Source: Lucifuga dentata
Lineage: Eukaryota; Chordata; Actinopteri; Ophidiiformes; Bythitidae
DNA length: 64,000 bases
Direction: 5' to 3'
Assembly: GCA_014773175.1 (NCBI GenBank)
Contig: VXCM01002073.1
Coordinates: forward strand, 55,597 to 119,596
A model generated the notes under the pieces. That model was given only the letters and a program-made list of their open reading frames with translations, searched no databases and was not told where the DNA came from. Both the position numbers and the translations under genes were made by a program. Below are positions 1-11,116 of the stretch, in pieces (positions within the stretch are counted from its first letter, which is position 1; each line of letters begins with the position of its first letter).

Positions 1-77
1 GATGTGTGTTATGCATGAATATCAGCTGAGGCAACATAAATTTAATCTTATCTTTAATCCTATTTCATCTTGTCTTA

Positions 78-236
78 GCTGAGGGTTGCTAGGTGGTTGA
101 CAGGGCGTTCAGAGTGGTTGCTTGGGATGTCTGGGTGGTTGCTACACTTTTAGTGGTTTCTGATTTGTTTGGGGTGGTTGTTAGAACATTAGTAACTGGT
201 TGTTAGGGTGTATTAGGTGGATGTAATTTTGATTCT
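78..236. repeat. Degenerate minisatellite built on GGTGGTTG
   Basis: GGTGGTTG or a one-base variant recurs every 20-30 bases (for example GGTGGTTGA, AGTGGTTGC, GGGTGGTTGC, GGGTGGTTGT, ACTGGTTGT). Spacers of the type CTxGGGTGTxC resemble a minisatellite I know as common in fish. The copies are strongly diverged, so the array is old. Confidence 0.6.
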
Positions 237-2017
237 TGGTTAGAAAAAAAAAGTCAAGCTTTCTTTTGAATTTTGTGAGAAATATCCATTGGGTTGTTAC
301 GAAAAGTAATAGCACACAGTTGTCCTCCATGAACTGCAGATTTCATGCATCATTATGTGCTAAAACTGTAGGTGGGGTAATGTGCTGAAAAAAGCCATGA
401 AGGAATTAATAACTATGATTAATGGTAGAGTGTGACAGGTACACTAATTAGCAAAAGGAGAGGCGCTAAAAGCAAAGGGTAAATTAGGTAAATGCAATTC
501 AAAGAGTCATGTGTCTGTTTTCTCGGTTTCGCAGACTCTTTCCTCGTGACTCAGAAACCCCTTCGATTTTTTTGAGATTGAGATTTTATTGAGGAAGGAG
601 GATAATTACCATAAAACCAAAGTAACTGATGGCAAATGAAAATGCTTTATGACAAACCGAATGCAGTAAAATCCACACAAACTGCAGAAATTGTTTTCAG
701 AGACTGCTGAGTGTAGAGTTCGTGTTTCAACCACCTAAACTGAGCTCCTCTGTGCAGAGAGACTAGGAGCGGAGTGAGAGGAGAGAGAGTTCGTGTTGAA
801 AGTGACAGTTTCTCTGTGTGTTTGGCTATACATGTACGTCACAAACATAATGCACTGCATCTCTGGAAACACACACACCTTCCTGAGCCATGATGCTGCA
901 GTTCCTGACTAAGTCACGCATGCAACATCCTGTGTGCACCTTCAGGAACACACAAGTCCCAAACATGCATGTATACACCGCAAAAAAAGGTTATTTTCTA
1001 AAAACAAGTCCAAAAAATGAGATAATTTCAATGTTTCCAATATGAATAAACTTGTTTCCAAATTTTCTATAGTCAAGTGTAAATTTTTCTGTTCTGGAGC
1101 AGCAATCTGCCTTGCTCTTCCATGAACAAAAATGAACAAGTTGATACTGGAAAGAAGTTGAAATAGTCTCTAGAGTTAAAACAATTAGCTTATTAATTGA
1201 TTAGCTGATCAATACAAACAATTTAATAATCATATAATCATTTTTGCCATTTATTGAGTGATGATCCTTTACTTCTCTAACATGTTTATTGTTTATATCA
1301 ACATGTAACACCTGCTCACACACAGACACACATGCCAAATACAACAAGCGAGGGTTTAACTGATGTCTGTGTTTCACAGTAGGCTTGGCAGGTTCACCGA
1401 ATCATCGATTCAGTATTCGATTCTTAGTCCATGAATCGGTGATCCGGTTCACAGCCGTAACTGAACCACATACTTCTGGTTCATTCCGGTCCGTGATATA
1501 AATGAATGAGATTCAATATATTTATATACTTTTTCTTTCACAACATCCCATCTTTGAGATTAATAACACATTCTAACTCCAATCACAGTCATAGGAAGGT
1601 TCATTGAGCAGACAGACACAGAGGGCAGAGCCGAGAGAGCTGTGAGAACTGTGAGGGCCGGGGGTACCGAAGTACGGAGGTGTGCATGTGGCACCTGTAA
1701 AATATGTTTGTTTTGTTATGGATTTATTCATTTAGTCATTAGTGTTCATACTGTAGTTAGGACTTTTTATTCTCATGTTCAGTAACGTAGTGCACTTGGC
1801 TCACCACAGGGGGCAGGCATCTGTGTTGGGTGCGTTGCTAAGAAAAACCAGTGGAGGAAGTGTACGAATGATTCAGAGTCAAGGTTTGTGGAGAAAAGAT
1901 GCAGCTTGTGTGTGCATGGTGTAATACATCTTGATTTATGAGTCTGGTCGGTCAGTAAAATAAAAGTTGCTCACTTTACACCCACAACATGAGTGTGAGT
2001 GGCATAACATGTGGAAC
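237..2017. other. Gene-free stretch, nothing assigned
   Basis: No coding region is visible. The 65-codon minus-strand frame at 942-1139 has no recognisable motif and lies in AT-rich sequence (1000-1140) that may be an old transposon fragment. A cluster of GATTC/GAATC words at about 1398-1450 has some inverted symmetry but no clear element boundary. Confidence 0.5.
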
Positions 2018-2034
2018 CCCCCCCCCCCNCCCCC
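2018..2034. repeat. Poly-C tract interrupted by one N
   Basis: A C homopolymer with a single N at 2029. The true tract length is unknown. Confidence 0.9.
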
Positions 2035-2152
2035 GGACTTTGTCATTGGATGAGCGGACTGATCTGATTCTTGTAAATTAATCAAACTTTCTGTGTCTAT
2101 TTCACAGTCTGTAAGTGTTGCTAGTTCAGGCTTGATGCAATCAAGAACAGAG

Positions 2153-2380
2153 AGGGCTTCTTTTTTTTGGGGGNGGGGGGGGGGGGGGAATTAAAGAAAC
2201 AATAGGTAAAAACTGTCTGTTTACACTCAGTGTGCAGCAAAGGGATCAATACAGCATTACAAAATAGATGCCTAAATGAAAATAACAACATAAAGTCTGT
2301 ATAATCTGTAAAATTTGTCCCCCTTTAGCATAGAAACAGACTTGATAAGGCAGACTTTTGCAACACACACACACACACAC
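2153..2380 (+). repeat. Copy 1 of a diverged ~235-bp tandem duplication
   Basis: The copy opens with GGGCTTC plus a T/G homopolymer (N at 2174). It passes through TGTTTACACTCAGT and CTAAATGAAAATAA, then GACTTGATAAGGCAGAC and a short CA run. The same words recur in the same order in the next copy, with many substitutions and small indels between them. Confidence 0.75.
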
Positions 2381-2397
2381 ATTGTGTGTGACATAGT

Positions 2398-2634
2398 GGG
2401 CTTTTTTTGGGAGGGGGGTTCTTAAGGAAACAGAAACTAAAAACTTCTGTTTACACTCAGTACAGCAGAAGAAAGTGGAAGCATTGCAAAGGTTACAAAT
2501 AGACCCTTAAATGAAAATAATGACATGGAAATCTGCAAAATCTGACACTTTTAACACAAAAATGGACTTGATAAGGCAGACTTTTGCAACAGTCACACAC
2601 ACACACACACACACTCACACACACACACACACAC
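2398..2634 (+). repeat. Copy 2 of the ~235-bp tandem duplication, with CA microsatellite
   Basis: It repeats the landmarks of copy 1: GGGCTTTTTTTGG, TGTTTACACTCAGTA, TTAAATGAAAATAA and GACTTGATAAGGCAGAC. It ends in a longer CA tract (2593-2634), so each unit carries its own CA tail. The 61-codon frame at 2511-2696 is only this CA tract translated. Confidence 0.75.
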
Positions 2635-2838
2635 GCTCTCTTCCAGCACACCCACACATCAGCTTGCCATCACACAGCCTGTCATCCTCCTGCTGAGGCC
2701 TCTGTCAGCCGTGACTGACAATATGACGGGGGACGTGATTCAGAGTCATGCCTGGGCTGGTGGCCTCACAGCTGGGTACCTCCAGCAGCACACCTGGGTA
2801 CCCTGTCTGCCAGCCCACCAGCCAAACCCCGGTGCCGA

Positions 2839-2839
2839 G

Positions 2840-2867
<28 letters not shown>
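2839..2867. repeat. GA microsatellite
   Basis: An uninterrupted GA run. Two overlapping short frames across it read as Glu-Arg repeats and are not genes. Confidence 0.95.
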
Positions 2868-2869
<2 letters not shown>

Positions 2870-2870
<1 letters not shown>

Positions 2871-3513
2871 CGAGCATCACTCACTCTGAGAGGAGTTTGG
2901 CTGAGATTCAGGAGAGATGAAAGATTATTCGAGACAGAAGGAGATCACTGAATATGGATGCACGACAGCCAGGCAGACTTAAGTAGCTTCGTAAGGTGAA
3001 AGCGGTCTAACGGGCGATTTGCAGGCGACGCATGTGCGGCGCCTTCCGGAATTAGATCTGCTAACAAACCAAAGACAGAAAAAGGACACAAGAGAAAAGT
3101 TTGCTTGAGGAGGGATTTGGTCAGAAAGTGCAGAGGTTTCTGTCAGAGCTGTGTTGAAAGTGAGTTGTAGATTGTGGGATTAGAGAGAAAGTCGGTTTAT
3201 CTAGTCTGTAAGCCTGAGCTGTGAATGGTGAATGCAGCAGCTCTACTGACACAACTAACCACCAATGTGTGCGGCTGTTATTTTTCATTTCTTTATTTGT
3301 TGGAGTGTCATCTGTTTTCTCACACAACTTTTTGAACTATTGATAGACTTAGCAGCACTACAGCAACATCACTTCCTGCATGCATGGAAAGTTTGTGAAC
3401 ACAGTGAATGTGAGACAGGTCTTTTATGATATTTTCATGATGTTTTAGAATGAGAGGACTTACATTCACAGCTTTCCGATAAATGCTAATATTGAGCTTT
3501 CAGTAACAACTTC
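2870..3513. other. Gene-free stretch, nothing assigned
   Basis: Unique-looking sequence without repeats or credible coding frames. Confidence 0.5.
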
Positions 3514-3517
3514 TTAA

Positions 3518-3745
3518 AGGACAATACCACCCATTTTGCATGTTTAAGCCTAATATATTCAATTTTCATACACATAAAGTTACTGACAATCATTTCCCAA
3601 AGCATACTACTGGAACAGTGAGTTTAAAAATATTTTTTCCTACCTTCCAGACCACCATTGGTTTCAGTTCATTCTGGTATACTATTAAAATCAAGTTGTT
3701 GATACTTAAAATACTTGGGATTGCGAACAAGATGTATATTTAGGT
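3518..3745 (-). mobile_element. AGGACC element, truncated copy (short-side end)
   Basis: Preceded by TTAA (3514-3517) and starting AGGACAATACC. It matches the short-side half of the family: CATACTACTGGAACAG, then TTCCAGACCACCATTGG, then a match to the interior sequence around the AACAAGAYGT word. It stops at a T homopolymer that carries an N. Minus here means the half that begins with the TACTACTGG side is on the left. Confidence 0.85.
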
Positions 3746-3776
3746 TTTTTTTTTTTTNAAAAAAAAAAAAAAAAAT
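3746..3776. other. Poly-T / N / poly-A junction
   Basis: About 13 T, an N at 3758, then about 17 A. The AGGACC copy to the left never resumes on the right. The point may be an assembly join between unrelated contig ends. Confidence 0.7.
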
Positions 3777-4129
3777 GCTGATGCTGATGAAACTACCTGC
3801 TCTATCAGCTCTCAATCTGCGCTGTCACCTCAATAAGCCCAACGCCGTATCATGGAGATGACAAGACGCTGAATGTGATTGGACCAAAGCAGAGTAGAAT
3901 TCTCACAGATCATGGAGCAGTTGGACATTCTGTTTCACTTTCTCCGCTGCAGAATTGCCGCAGGAGAATTTTGACTTGTTGTGTCACAGCAATGTCTCAC
4001 AGATAATATAAAATAATACATATGAAAATTTTAATTTACTCAGAGTCCGAAGACAGTTGTGGTTCAATCCGGGTCTGGACCGGAGTCCGGACTTTGAGGA
4101 TGGCTGAGCTAGGCTGAGAAAAATTGGGA

Positions 4130-4400
4130 AAAAATAAATAAATAAGGAGAGGGTATCAGTGAGGGAAAGACAGACTGAAGAGGTAGGTTTTGAGAGTCAT
4201 TTTGAAGGGTGTTAGCTTTGCGGATGTGCATGGGGAGGTTGTTTCAGAGGGAGGGGGCAGAAGCAGAGAAGGCACGGTTGCCCCAGGCCCTGTGCTTAGT
4301 CCTTATAGTGTTGAGGAGGTTGGCATCGGCGGATCTGAGGCTTCTTGTGTTAGTATGGTGTTGAAGGAGGTCGGAGAGGTGGGGAGGCCATGTTGTTGAG
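4130..4400 (-). pseudogene. L2/CR1-type LINE reverse-transcriptase C-terminus, broken
   Basis: Read on the minus strand, about 4290 down to 4165 encodes RAFSxSAPSLxNNLPMHIRKA followed by TL. This is the typical end of L2/CR1-clade reverse transcriptases, where an aromatic-Asn-x-Leu-Pro motif precedes IR and a Phe-Lys stretch. The expected Trp of the WN pair is a TGA stop, and the downstream Leu-Lys-Thr part is frameshifted. The upstream reverse-transcriptase core is absent, as expected of a 5'-truncated insertion. The plus-strand 69-codon frame here is a shadow. Clade assignment is from motif memory; the LINE call is fairly secure. Confidence 0.7.
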
Positions 4401-5381
4401 AACTCATATCAAGATCCATCTCCCAACACAGCAGCCCGACCCTGGCACCCACACTCGCCGGCCAGCAGACGACCAAAAGCGATCACGATCATCACTCCCG
4501 TCTCAAAGATAAAATGAGATCTTCCAGGCAAATAAAAAATATGGGTAAATGCAACAAAATTAACAACTCAATCACAGATTCAAACCAGAACAAACGGATT
4601 TACAGACCAGCTAAAACGCAGAGGAGTTTTCAGCATCAGACCACTGTCATCATGAACATCCTGAACAATACAACAGAGCTGATGTTATGACTCATTCTAA
4701 CCCTGTTTTGAGTACGTACAAGGTGCTGATATGAGACTTACCAATCAGATCCTCTACAGTGGCAACCAAGGCAGATAAAAAGTCAATTATCCGGTTGACA
4801 AAGCACATCATTCATGTTCATTGAGCATTTTTGAGCGTTATTTCTTTAACTATTTGTGTTTTAATGTTTTCTCCACTCCAAATTGCAACACGTCGTCTTA
4901 CCAACAGACCGCAACATCCACTTCCTGTCTGCTCTGATTCTCACTGCATGCCTGATGCCAATTCCACCGCTCACGTTTTTTCATCGTCTGCAGCGCAGAG
5001 TGGATGGCTTTCACATCTGGTGCGGATCCCAGGGGACCGTAAGGAATCTGCTCAAAGTGAACCCCAGACCGGAATTTTGAGGTAGACCTGAGACACTTTT
5101 CTGGACCGTGCCCAGATTCAACACCTCTCACACTTCAGCACATGTGCCAGACTCTCCGAGCCAGCGGCCTCAGGGCTCCAATAAAGCAGCAGGAGACAGC
5201 AGGGAGTAACTCAACACGTTTACTCAAGTACTGTCACAGGAAGTACACTTTTCAGATACTATTCTATAATATCTAATCTTAGAGGATTTTTCTTTCTTTC
5301 TTTTTTAATACATGTGATAATAATCAAAATTTCCCAGTTTTCCGAGTTCTTCCCATTGAGTACTTTTACTTTGAGACGACA
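4401..5381. other. Gene-free stretch with weak short frames
   Basis: The frames at 4831-5131 overlap one another on both strands and have no recognisable motif. A 39-codon minus-strand frame at 4811-4692 contains FLSALVATVEDLIG beside a donor-like GTAAGT at 4741-4736. It is too small to call coding. Confidence 0.4.
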
Positions 5382-6065
5382 GTTACTGCATTTCCATCCA
5401 ACTTATTCACATATTTAATGCTCATTTCCATCAACTACAATATGCGAATTATCTCAGAGGGTGATTTAATTCTACATAATGTCCACAGCAAAACACACAG
5501 CATGGAGAGTTTAAATGAAACTCTTGGTGTGGAAGAATACTTATTACAGCCTGTAAACAGTTATACACACCTTATTAAATGCAGCCAACAGATGCCTGAG
5601 AGTGTGTTATTACCACAGTGCTCCACATAAAGTCCCCACATGTGCTGAGTACCATGTGGTGGGTGAAACTTTGAAACTTTTATTGTGGGTAAAACAATCA
5701 TTTATGTAGTGTGTCAAGTTATTTGTGAAAAACTTATAGTTTTTTCGGATATAACGAATAACGGATCCATCGTTCTGCAGGCGATTGTTAACGACTACCT
5801 GCTCTTCTGAGGTGTATGTGTGTGTGTGTGTGTGTGCGCGCGCTCACCAGGCAGTGCACGTCGCGTCCTCATCAAATGCGAATAACCTGTTTCCATCCAC
5901 TTTATTCACATTTCATCTTATGCGAATAATCAGCTGATCCACCTCTGCTAAGCGCATACATTTTTAACGCGAATTTTGGAGTTAATAAATTAACGGTGTT
6001 TCCATCCAGGCTTTCTTATGTGTATATTCAAAATTTGCATAAAAATAGCTGGATGGAAACGCAAC
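5382..6065. mobile_element. TIR element with TTTCCATCCA motifs (non-autonomous DNA transposon)
   Basis: The left end reads GTTACTGCATTTCCATCCA. The right end reads TGGATGGAAACGCAAC, the imperfect inverse. TTTCCATCCA or a close variant occurs again inside, at about 5889 and 5999. The words TTATTCACAT and ATGCGAAT also recur near both sides. No transposase frame is present. An internal TG/CG run lies at 5816-5843. Superfamily unassigned; no clear target duplication. Confidence 0.65.
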
Positions 6066-7534
6066 TAGTATGTCACTGTGCTCATTGTCAAAAGAAGAAA
6101 ACATTTGATCCAGTGGAATGTACGTTTTTTTAATAAATTTGAGTAAATATCAGTATTTTAATGTTTTTTTAAGCAGCCTGAAATCAGTTGATATCACCAG
6201 CTGACCCTGCAGCATCTCCGTATGCTGGCAAAGCCAAGAAACTCTGGGCTGTGAGCTCATTAATTTCCAATGAGCGGCAACATGTTGGCAAATGTGTAAC
6301 ACGGTCACCTTGTTTCCTTGTTTACTGAGGGAAAAGTTGGCGGCGGCGGAAGTTTTGTGTGACTTCGCCCATCAGCGGCTAATCACAGAGCAGCTAAACA
6401 CACGTGAGAGACGAGCCCTGACCCTCAGACACACACACACACACCCAGCCATGCATCAGGGCCTCAGATGCTGCTAATCTAATCACCTCGTCTACGACAC
6501 CTCACCTCCACACACACGCGCACACACACACACACACACACACGGACACAGCCTGAAACATGTCATGACCCAGCTGGGAGTGGAGCTACCTAGACACCCA
6601 GACACAGCTCACTGGAGCAGGGACCAAAGCAGCACCTGCTGCCTGGCTGGTACACACACACACACACACACACTTTTAACTTTTATTTTGTCTCCCAGTT
6701 TTTGTCTTTAAATTCTTGGCCTTTTCTCAACTAACCTTAACTTTGTTCCCTTTGTTTCTCTTTACCTTCAATCAGCTGCTCCTTTTTTATCCTTCTCTTC
6801 TCTCACTTTTTGGCGGATCTCAGAAATCAATACTTAACTCTTAAATTAGATAAGAGACTTGAGATAAGGGACTGAAATCTGTCCCCGCCAAATCCAGGAC
6901 AGTGAGGTAGGAGATTGTCAGCACTTTTGCTCCACAAATGCCGCATAAACAGGAACTCTTCATAAAAATGACTTCCACTAAATTTAAAAGGTTCTGATGC
7001 ATTATGGTTGGTAGTAAAATTACACTGTGGCCACATATTCACACTTCTCTCACCATTTGTACTGCTACACATACGCACACACACATGCTAATCTGCACTT
7101 TGCTTAGCACAAGCAGCAGAGCGTTCACACAAAACTAAGAGCAACGCGTGTCAAAAAGAAGCACCTTTAGCTTCGGCTAACGTCACGTTTCAGGACAGGT
7201 CGGGATTCTCAGTCCTTGTCCTTGATGCCGCTGCAGTGCATATTTTCCTACTGATTGCAGAGTTTCTGTATCTATTAAATCGACCAGCTTTCATTTTAAA
7301 AAGGTCATCAAGTAAACAGGACTAAGCAGCATTTTCTAGCATCTTTTTATTTTTCTGATGTGATAAAACAATGCTGCCATCCTGCAGGAGAGAAACGGAC
7401 ATGTTGACATACGTTACAGAACCCAGAAAGTTTGTTAGTGGCCATAAGAGCCAGGATATCCCATAATACTCAGCTTGCCTTGTCTTTTATCTGAATTTTT
7501 TTAACAGCTAAAACAATCTTTAAATGGTAAATCC
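6066..7534. other. Gene-free stretch with CA microsatellites
   Basis: CA-type runs lie at 6429-6443, 6509-6543 and 6652-6671. The 85-codon minus-strand frame at 6827-7084 has no recognisable domain. I see nothing else that I can assign. Confidence 0.55.
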
Positions 7535-7622
7535 TTTTACTGTCATATGTACACAAGTACAAATGAAATTCAGCCTCTGCTTTTAACCCTAAGGAGCAGT
7601 GGGCAGCCATTGTACGGCGCCT
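7535..7622 (-). mobile_element. tRNA-like SINE-type repeat, distal part
   Basis: The sequence from ACTGTCATATGTACA to GGGCAGCCATTGTACGGCGC matches the far part of a dispersed fish repeat. Its tRNA-like head lies at 8301-8537. The two parts are separated by a 678-bp inserted TIR element, so this is one SINE-type copy split in two. Confidence 0.55.
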
Positions 7623-8300
7623 GGTGTAACAACCAAGATATACCCCCTGCCTAGGCTATACCCGGGGTTAAAGTGGGCTAGCCTGTTTTATACCTTAGTT
7701 ATATTCTGGGCTAGTCCAGTTTATACCCCAGGGTGTTATTTAGGCTAGTCTATTTCATACCCCCCAAACCAGATTATACCCCCCCACACTCAGACACAAA
7801 ATATTCAAGGATACATAAGTTTTTGATTTTATTTCACACGCTGATGACACAATACACACTACAATACACAATTTTAACCACTTAAATGCCGTTACAAATT
7901 AATCAAGTGCAGAGTACAATGAATCATGAGCTGAATAAAACATTTGATTGGCTTGGTCCAAATAAGCTATCCCTGAATTTATCAAAAGTCTATGTTGCAG
8001 TGACGTGTTGTTTTTAAATTATGATGGAAAGAAACTCTAGACATTGAAATACAGACTAATTTATGAAAAACACAAGGNTTAAATTATGATGGAAAGAAAC
8101 TCTAGACATTGAAATACAGACTAATTTATGAAAAACACAAGGGGTATAATCTGGACTAGTGGGTATAGTCTGGTCTAGGCCAAAATGTACTCTGGGGTAT
8201 AAACCAGCCTGGGCTACTTTATACTTTGGGGTGTATTTTGACCTAGACCAGACTATACCTGGGTATAGTTTGGCGGGGGCTTAATCTGGTCTGCTACACC
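7623..8300. mobile_element. TIR element nested in the SINE-type repeat
   Basis: The left end is GGTGTAACAACCAAGATATA and the right end is CTGGTCTGCTACACC. The two ends are imperfect inverse copies over about 28 bases. Subterminal zones on both sides are packed with short related words: ATACCCC and GGGCTAG on the left, GGGTATA and CTAGACCAGACTATACC on the right. No transposase frame is seen. It contains an artefactual 64-bp duplication around an N (8014-8142), so its real length is about 613 bp. Superfamily unassigned. Confidence 0.65.
8014..8142. other. Assembly artefact: 64-bp perfect duplication around one N
   Basis: Bases 8014-8077 and 8079-8142 are identical and separated only by N at 8078. 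Confidence 0.9.
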
Positions 8301-8537
8301 GGGTATCAACTCCCGTCCTAAACCAGTGCCTTGGTCAAGGGCACTGACAGGAGAATTAAGGCTAACATACATGTTTTTTTTTTTATGGTGGGGGAAACGG
8401 AGCACCCGGAGAAAACCCACGCAGGCACAAGGAGAACATGCAAATTCCACCAGAAAGGCTCTGCCCCCACCCAGGAATCAAACAGGACCTTCTTGCTGTG
8501 AGGCGACAGCGCTAACCACTGAGCCACCGAGCCGCCA
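8301..8537 (-). mobile_element. tRNA-like SINE-type repeat, head part
   Basis: Read on the minus strand from 8537 it has a tRNA-like head: TGGCTCAGTGGTTAGCG resembles an A box and GTTTGATTCC resembles a B box (polymerase III promoter halves). A body follows with GCAGAGCC, TTTGCATGTTCTCC and CGTGGGTTTTCTCCGG words that I know from a very common fish repeat. It is degenerate. It is a repeat and not a functional tRNA gene. Overlapping frames on both strands are spurious. Confidence 0.6.
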
Positions 8538-9552
8538 TGATTCGCCACAATCTGGTTCATCGGCTCATTTTTCATTTCAGGCCATTTTTGTTACACATAA
8601 CTGAATGAACATAATCAATTTTCTGTTCTACCTTTGTCAATTATATATTTTAATGTATTTCTGTTGAATTCACTGAAAGCCAAAAGGTGCTGGACGTTTT
8701 TCCAGCATGTTCTTACTGTGTGTATTCTGTTTATTTGGTTTATGCTGAGCTTAATCTGGTTGTCCGGTATCAACACAACCACACACACACACTGCGTGCC
8801 TGATTTTTCTGATAAAGGGAATTACCCAGGACGATCCTAACACATCCCGAGATTCTTTTTCCTGTTTTTTCCCCACATAAGATGTTTATGGAGGTTTTGT
8901 ATTGATAATTGAGGATGTTCACTTGAGGGGTTTCATTTGTTTTTGTCTTTTTTTTTTTTTTTNTTTTTTTTTTTTTTTTAGCTTGATTGCAAAGGTTATA
9001 CAATAAATATGGCAATGGAGTTGGAAGCAAAACTCAGAAAGGTATTAAACTCTTCATTTGCTGCATGTTTTATGCTTAAGATAAATAATTTTATCTATAG
9101 GTAAGTTTCAGCTTTCAACATCACACATTATTTTGTCTTTAGTTTGTCTGAGCTCTGCATAAATCATTCCATATATAGAAATAAAATGAAAGACAATATG
9201 GATTTAATTACAGTATGCATTTACATACAGACATTTTCATTTTCAGAAAATGTAATTTAGCTAAGCAATAAACCTGACAGGGTGTCGTTAGGTCAATCTT
9301 TTTTTTTTATAGCAGCCAGACATCTGTTTTCTCTCCACTGTAAAAGAAGATTGTGGACAAAGAAATGATATAAAATGATAAATGACAGAATTTTCAAACA
9401 TCGCTGTGTAGAATAATGTTAGGAAACTGTTTGCTCTTTATATGATGCTAATGCAAGACTAAACTTATTTCAAAATGTGCGCTCTCAAAAAGAACAATTC
9501 TCATAATTTCCTAGTGTGTTTGTTTGGAGATCCTGCTTTTGATTGACGCTCT
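8538..9552. other. Gene-free stretch with poly-T and N
   Basis: A T homopolymer at about 8949-8979 contains an N at 8963. The rest is AT-rich with no assigned element. Confidence 0.6.
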
Positions 9553-10070
9553 TCTATTTTTTTTATTTTGTTTTATTTTTAAGTCTTTATTAACAAATCA
9601 AGACACTATAAAATGCTACAAACAAAAAAAAATTGTCACAATGCACAATCCCCCAATAAACCACACAATGAAGTCACCAAAAAAGGCCGACCATTTTTAC
9701 AACTCAAGTTATCTCAACAAATCAGATTAAGAAGAGATGAGTCGTCAAGTTTAGGCAACATGCGCATATATACACATCCCTGTATATATTCATATGTATA
9801 TGGATATAAACCCACATCAACTCATACATAAGTTTACAGAATCCACAAAGATAAATAAAAGAAACATACAGTTTGCAAAGCAACACCTCCATTATTCATT
9901 AGCTATATATGAATAACTTCCATCCTTTTTGAATTGATTTTTACATTTTTGAATAGTAGCACAAACTTTCAGATCTTCTTTAAAATCGTTCCACATTTAT
10001 TCCCTATATTGAAATACATCTCAACTTTGTGTTTGTTCATTTTTCTAAAGACACACATCTTTTAGTTCAT
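9553..10070 (-). pseudogene. 5'-truncated LINE relic, antisense
   Basis: On the minus strand, 9993 down to 9895 reads WNDFKEDLKVC then ATIQKCKNQFKKDG, with a stop at 9892-9894. This matches the common end of LINE ORF2 proteins (WN, then LK, then an FK-rich tail). The frame upstream of the WN is disrupted. The 3' untranslated part runs to an A-rich tail at about 9555-9590 (poly-T on the plus strand). No endonuclease or catalytic reverse-transcriptase block remains. The clade is uncertain; a Rex/RTE-like or L1-like source is possible. Confidence 0.6.
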
Positions 10071-10795
10071 GGCAACTCTCTCTCTTGATGTTCAGTAGTG
10101 AGCCAAAGATGTTATCACCGTGACGGTAATGGGTGGAATGGAAGTAGAGATGGAGCTGGAATCGTGGACCGTGGTGATTTCACACCTGATGCCTCCTTTG
10201 TGTCCATTTTAGCGCATTACAGGGCTGAAGATTCCCCGGTCGCCGCGATAGTCATGGTCAGCGGTCCACGGAAAAGGAGCCACGGAGTCCTGCTGGGCAG
10301 GAACCCTGTCAAAGCCTCAGAAATCACCAAAATACAAGAAAAACAGTGGCATGGCCCACTGACAGGGATTATACAGTGTAACAGGAACCCACTTCAGACC
10401 CCACTGTGATATGGAGAAGGTTTGAACAAGACAACGTTACCATGAAAACACTGGAAATCATTGCAGTGGCTCAGGAGCAAACACAATCAATTAAACACTC
10501 CACACACTTCAGACGATAAGATCCATTAAAAGGAGGTAAGAGCTTCTCCCACAGCTGGCTATAACAATAAATGGAGTGAAGAGCTTAGCAGTTTCATCAG
10601 AAATCTCCCTGAAAAGGCAGCGGGCTCGACCTCGGAGCGCTCTGTAGATGAAACATAATGTAACTGATGGTTTTATTGAAATAGCTTAAAATTCATATGA
10701 CAATTCTCTCAGGGGCAGGAAACAAAGTCATCTAAAGTGTGATGGGAATGGGAAAAGATACCGGGGACCTCTTGCAATTCAGGATTTACCCCCCA
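10071..10795. other. Unique-looking sequence, nothing assigned
   Basis: A 103-codon plus-strand frame (10098-10409) is open but has no recognisable domain, and I see no splice or start context. I do not call it a gene. Confidence 0.45.
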
Positions 10796-11056
10796 TCTAA
10801 CTATAAAGGCAGAATCTCTGTCTGTCTGTGGCACCATTATCTCTAGAACTCGATCTGTATGAAGTTGATATTTGGCAGGTTTATTGCTCAGGACCCAAAG
10901 ATGTGCAGTGTCACGTACAAAGTTGTTTGGATGAGTGGTTCTCAAATTGAACTGTGCTGGTAAAAAGTAGTCCACATGGCAGAATACGTTCCAGTCCAGT
11001 GTCACGGTCTCAACCCGACCCTGTACAGCAAACAAAGCTAGCTCACGAGGATGTGC
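10796..11056 (+). mobile_element. Helitron-like repeat, copy 1
   Basis: It starts TCTAACTATAAAGGCAG after an A, followed by TCTCTGTCTGTCTGTGGC, ATCTCTAGAAC, ATGAAGTTGATATT, TTATTGCTCAGGAC and CAAACAAAGCTAGCTCACG. Two more copies share this order in the same orientation (16837 and 53876). A TC start abutting a host A, plus the CTGTCTGTCTGT block, suggests a Helitron 5' end. No Rep/helicase frame is present and the 3' end is not defined. The 130-codon minus frame crossing it is spurious. Confidence 0.55.
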
Positions 11057-11116
11057 ACAAGTTGTTTGGGAAGCTGAAGTTGTTTTGAAGGCGCTGTGCA
11101 TGTAAAAAGTACAGTA

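Noticed and set aside
1395..1455. GATTC/GAATC-rich inverted words
   Set aside because: No consistent arm length, boundary or second copy; too weak to call an element or binding site.
8301..8537. tRNA-like sequence with A- and B-box words
   Set aside because: It is the head of a degenerate dispersed SINE-type repeat, not a tRNA gene; the body continues as repeat.
10098..10409. 103-codon frame in unique sequence
   Set aside because: No recognisable domain, repeat match or splice context; an open frame of this length is expected by chance in 64 kb.
10709..11101. 130-codon minus-strand frame
   Set aside because: Crosses a Helitron-like repeat that has no coding content in its other copies.
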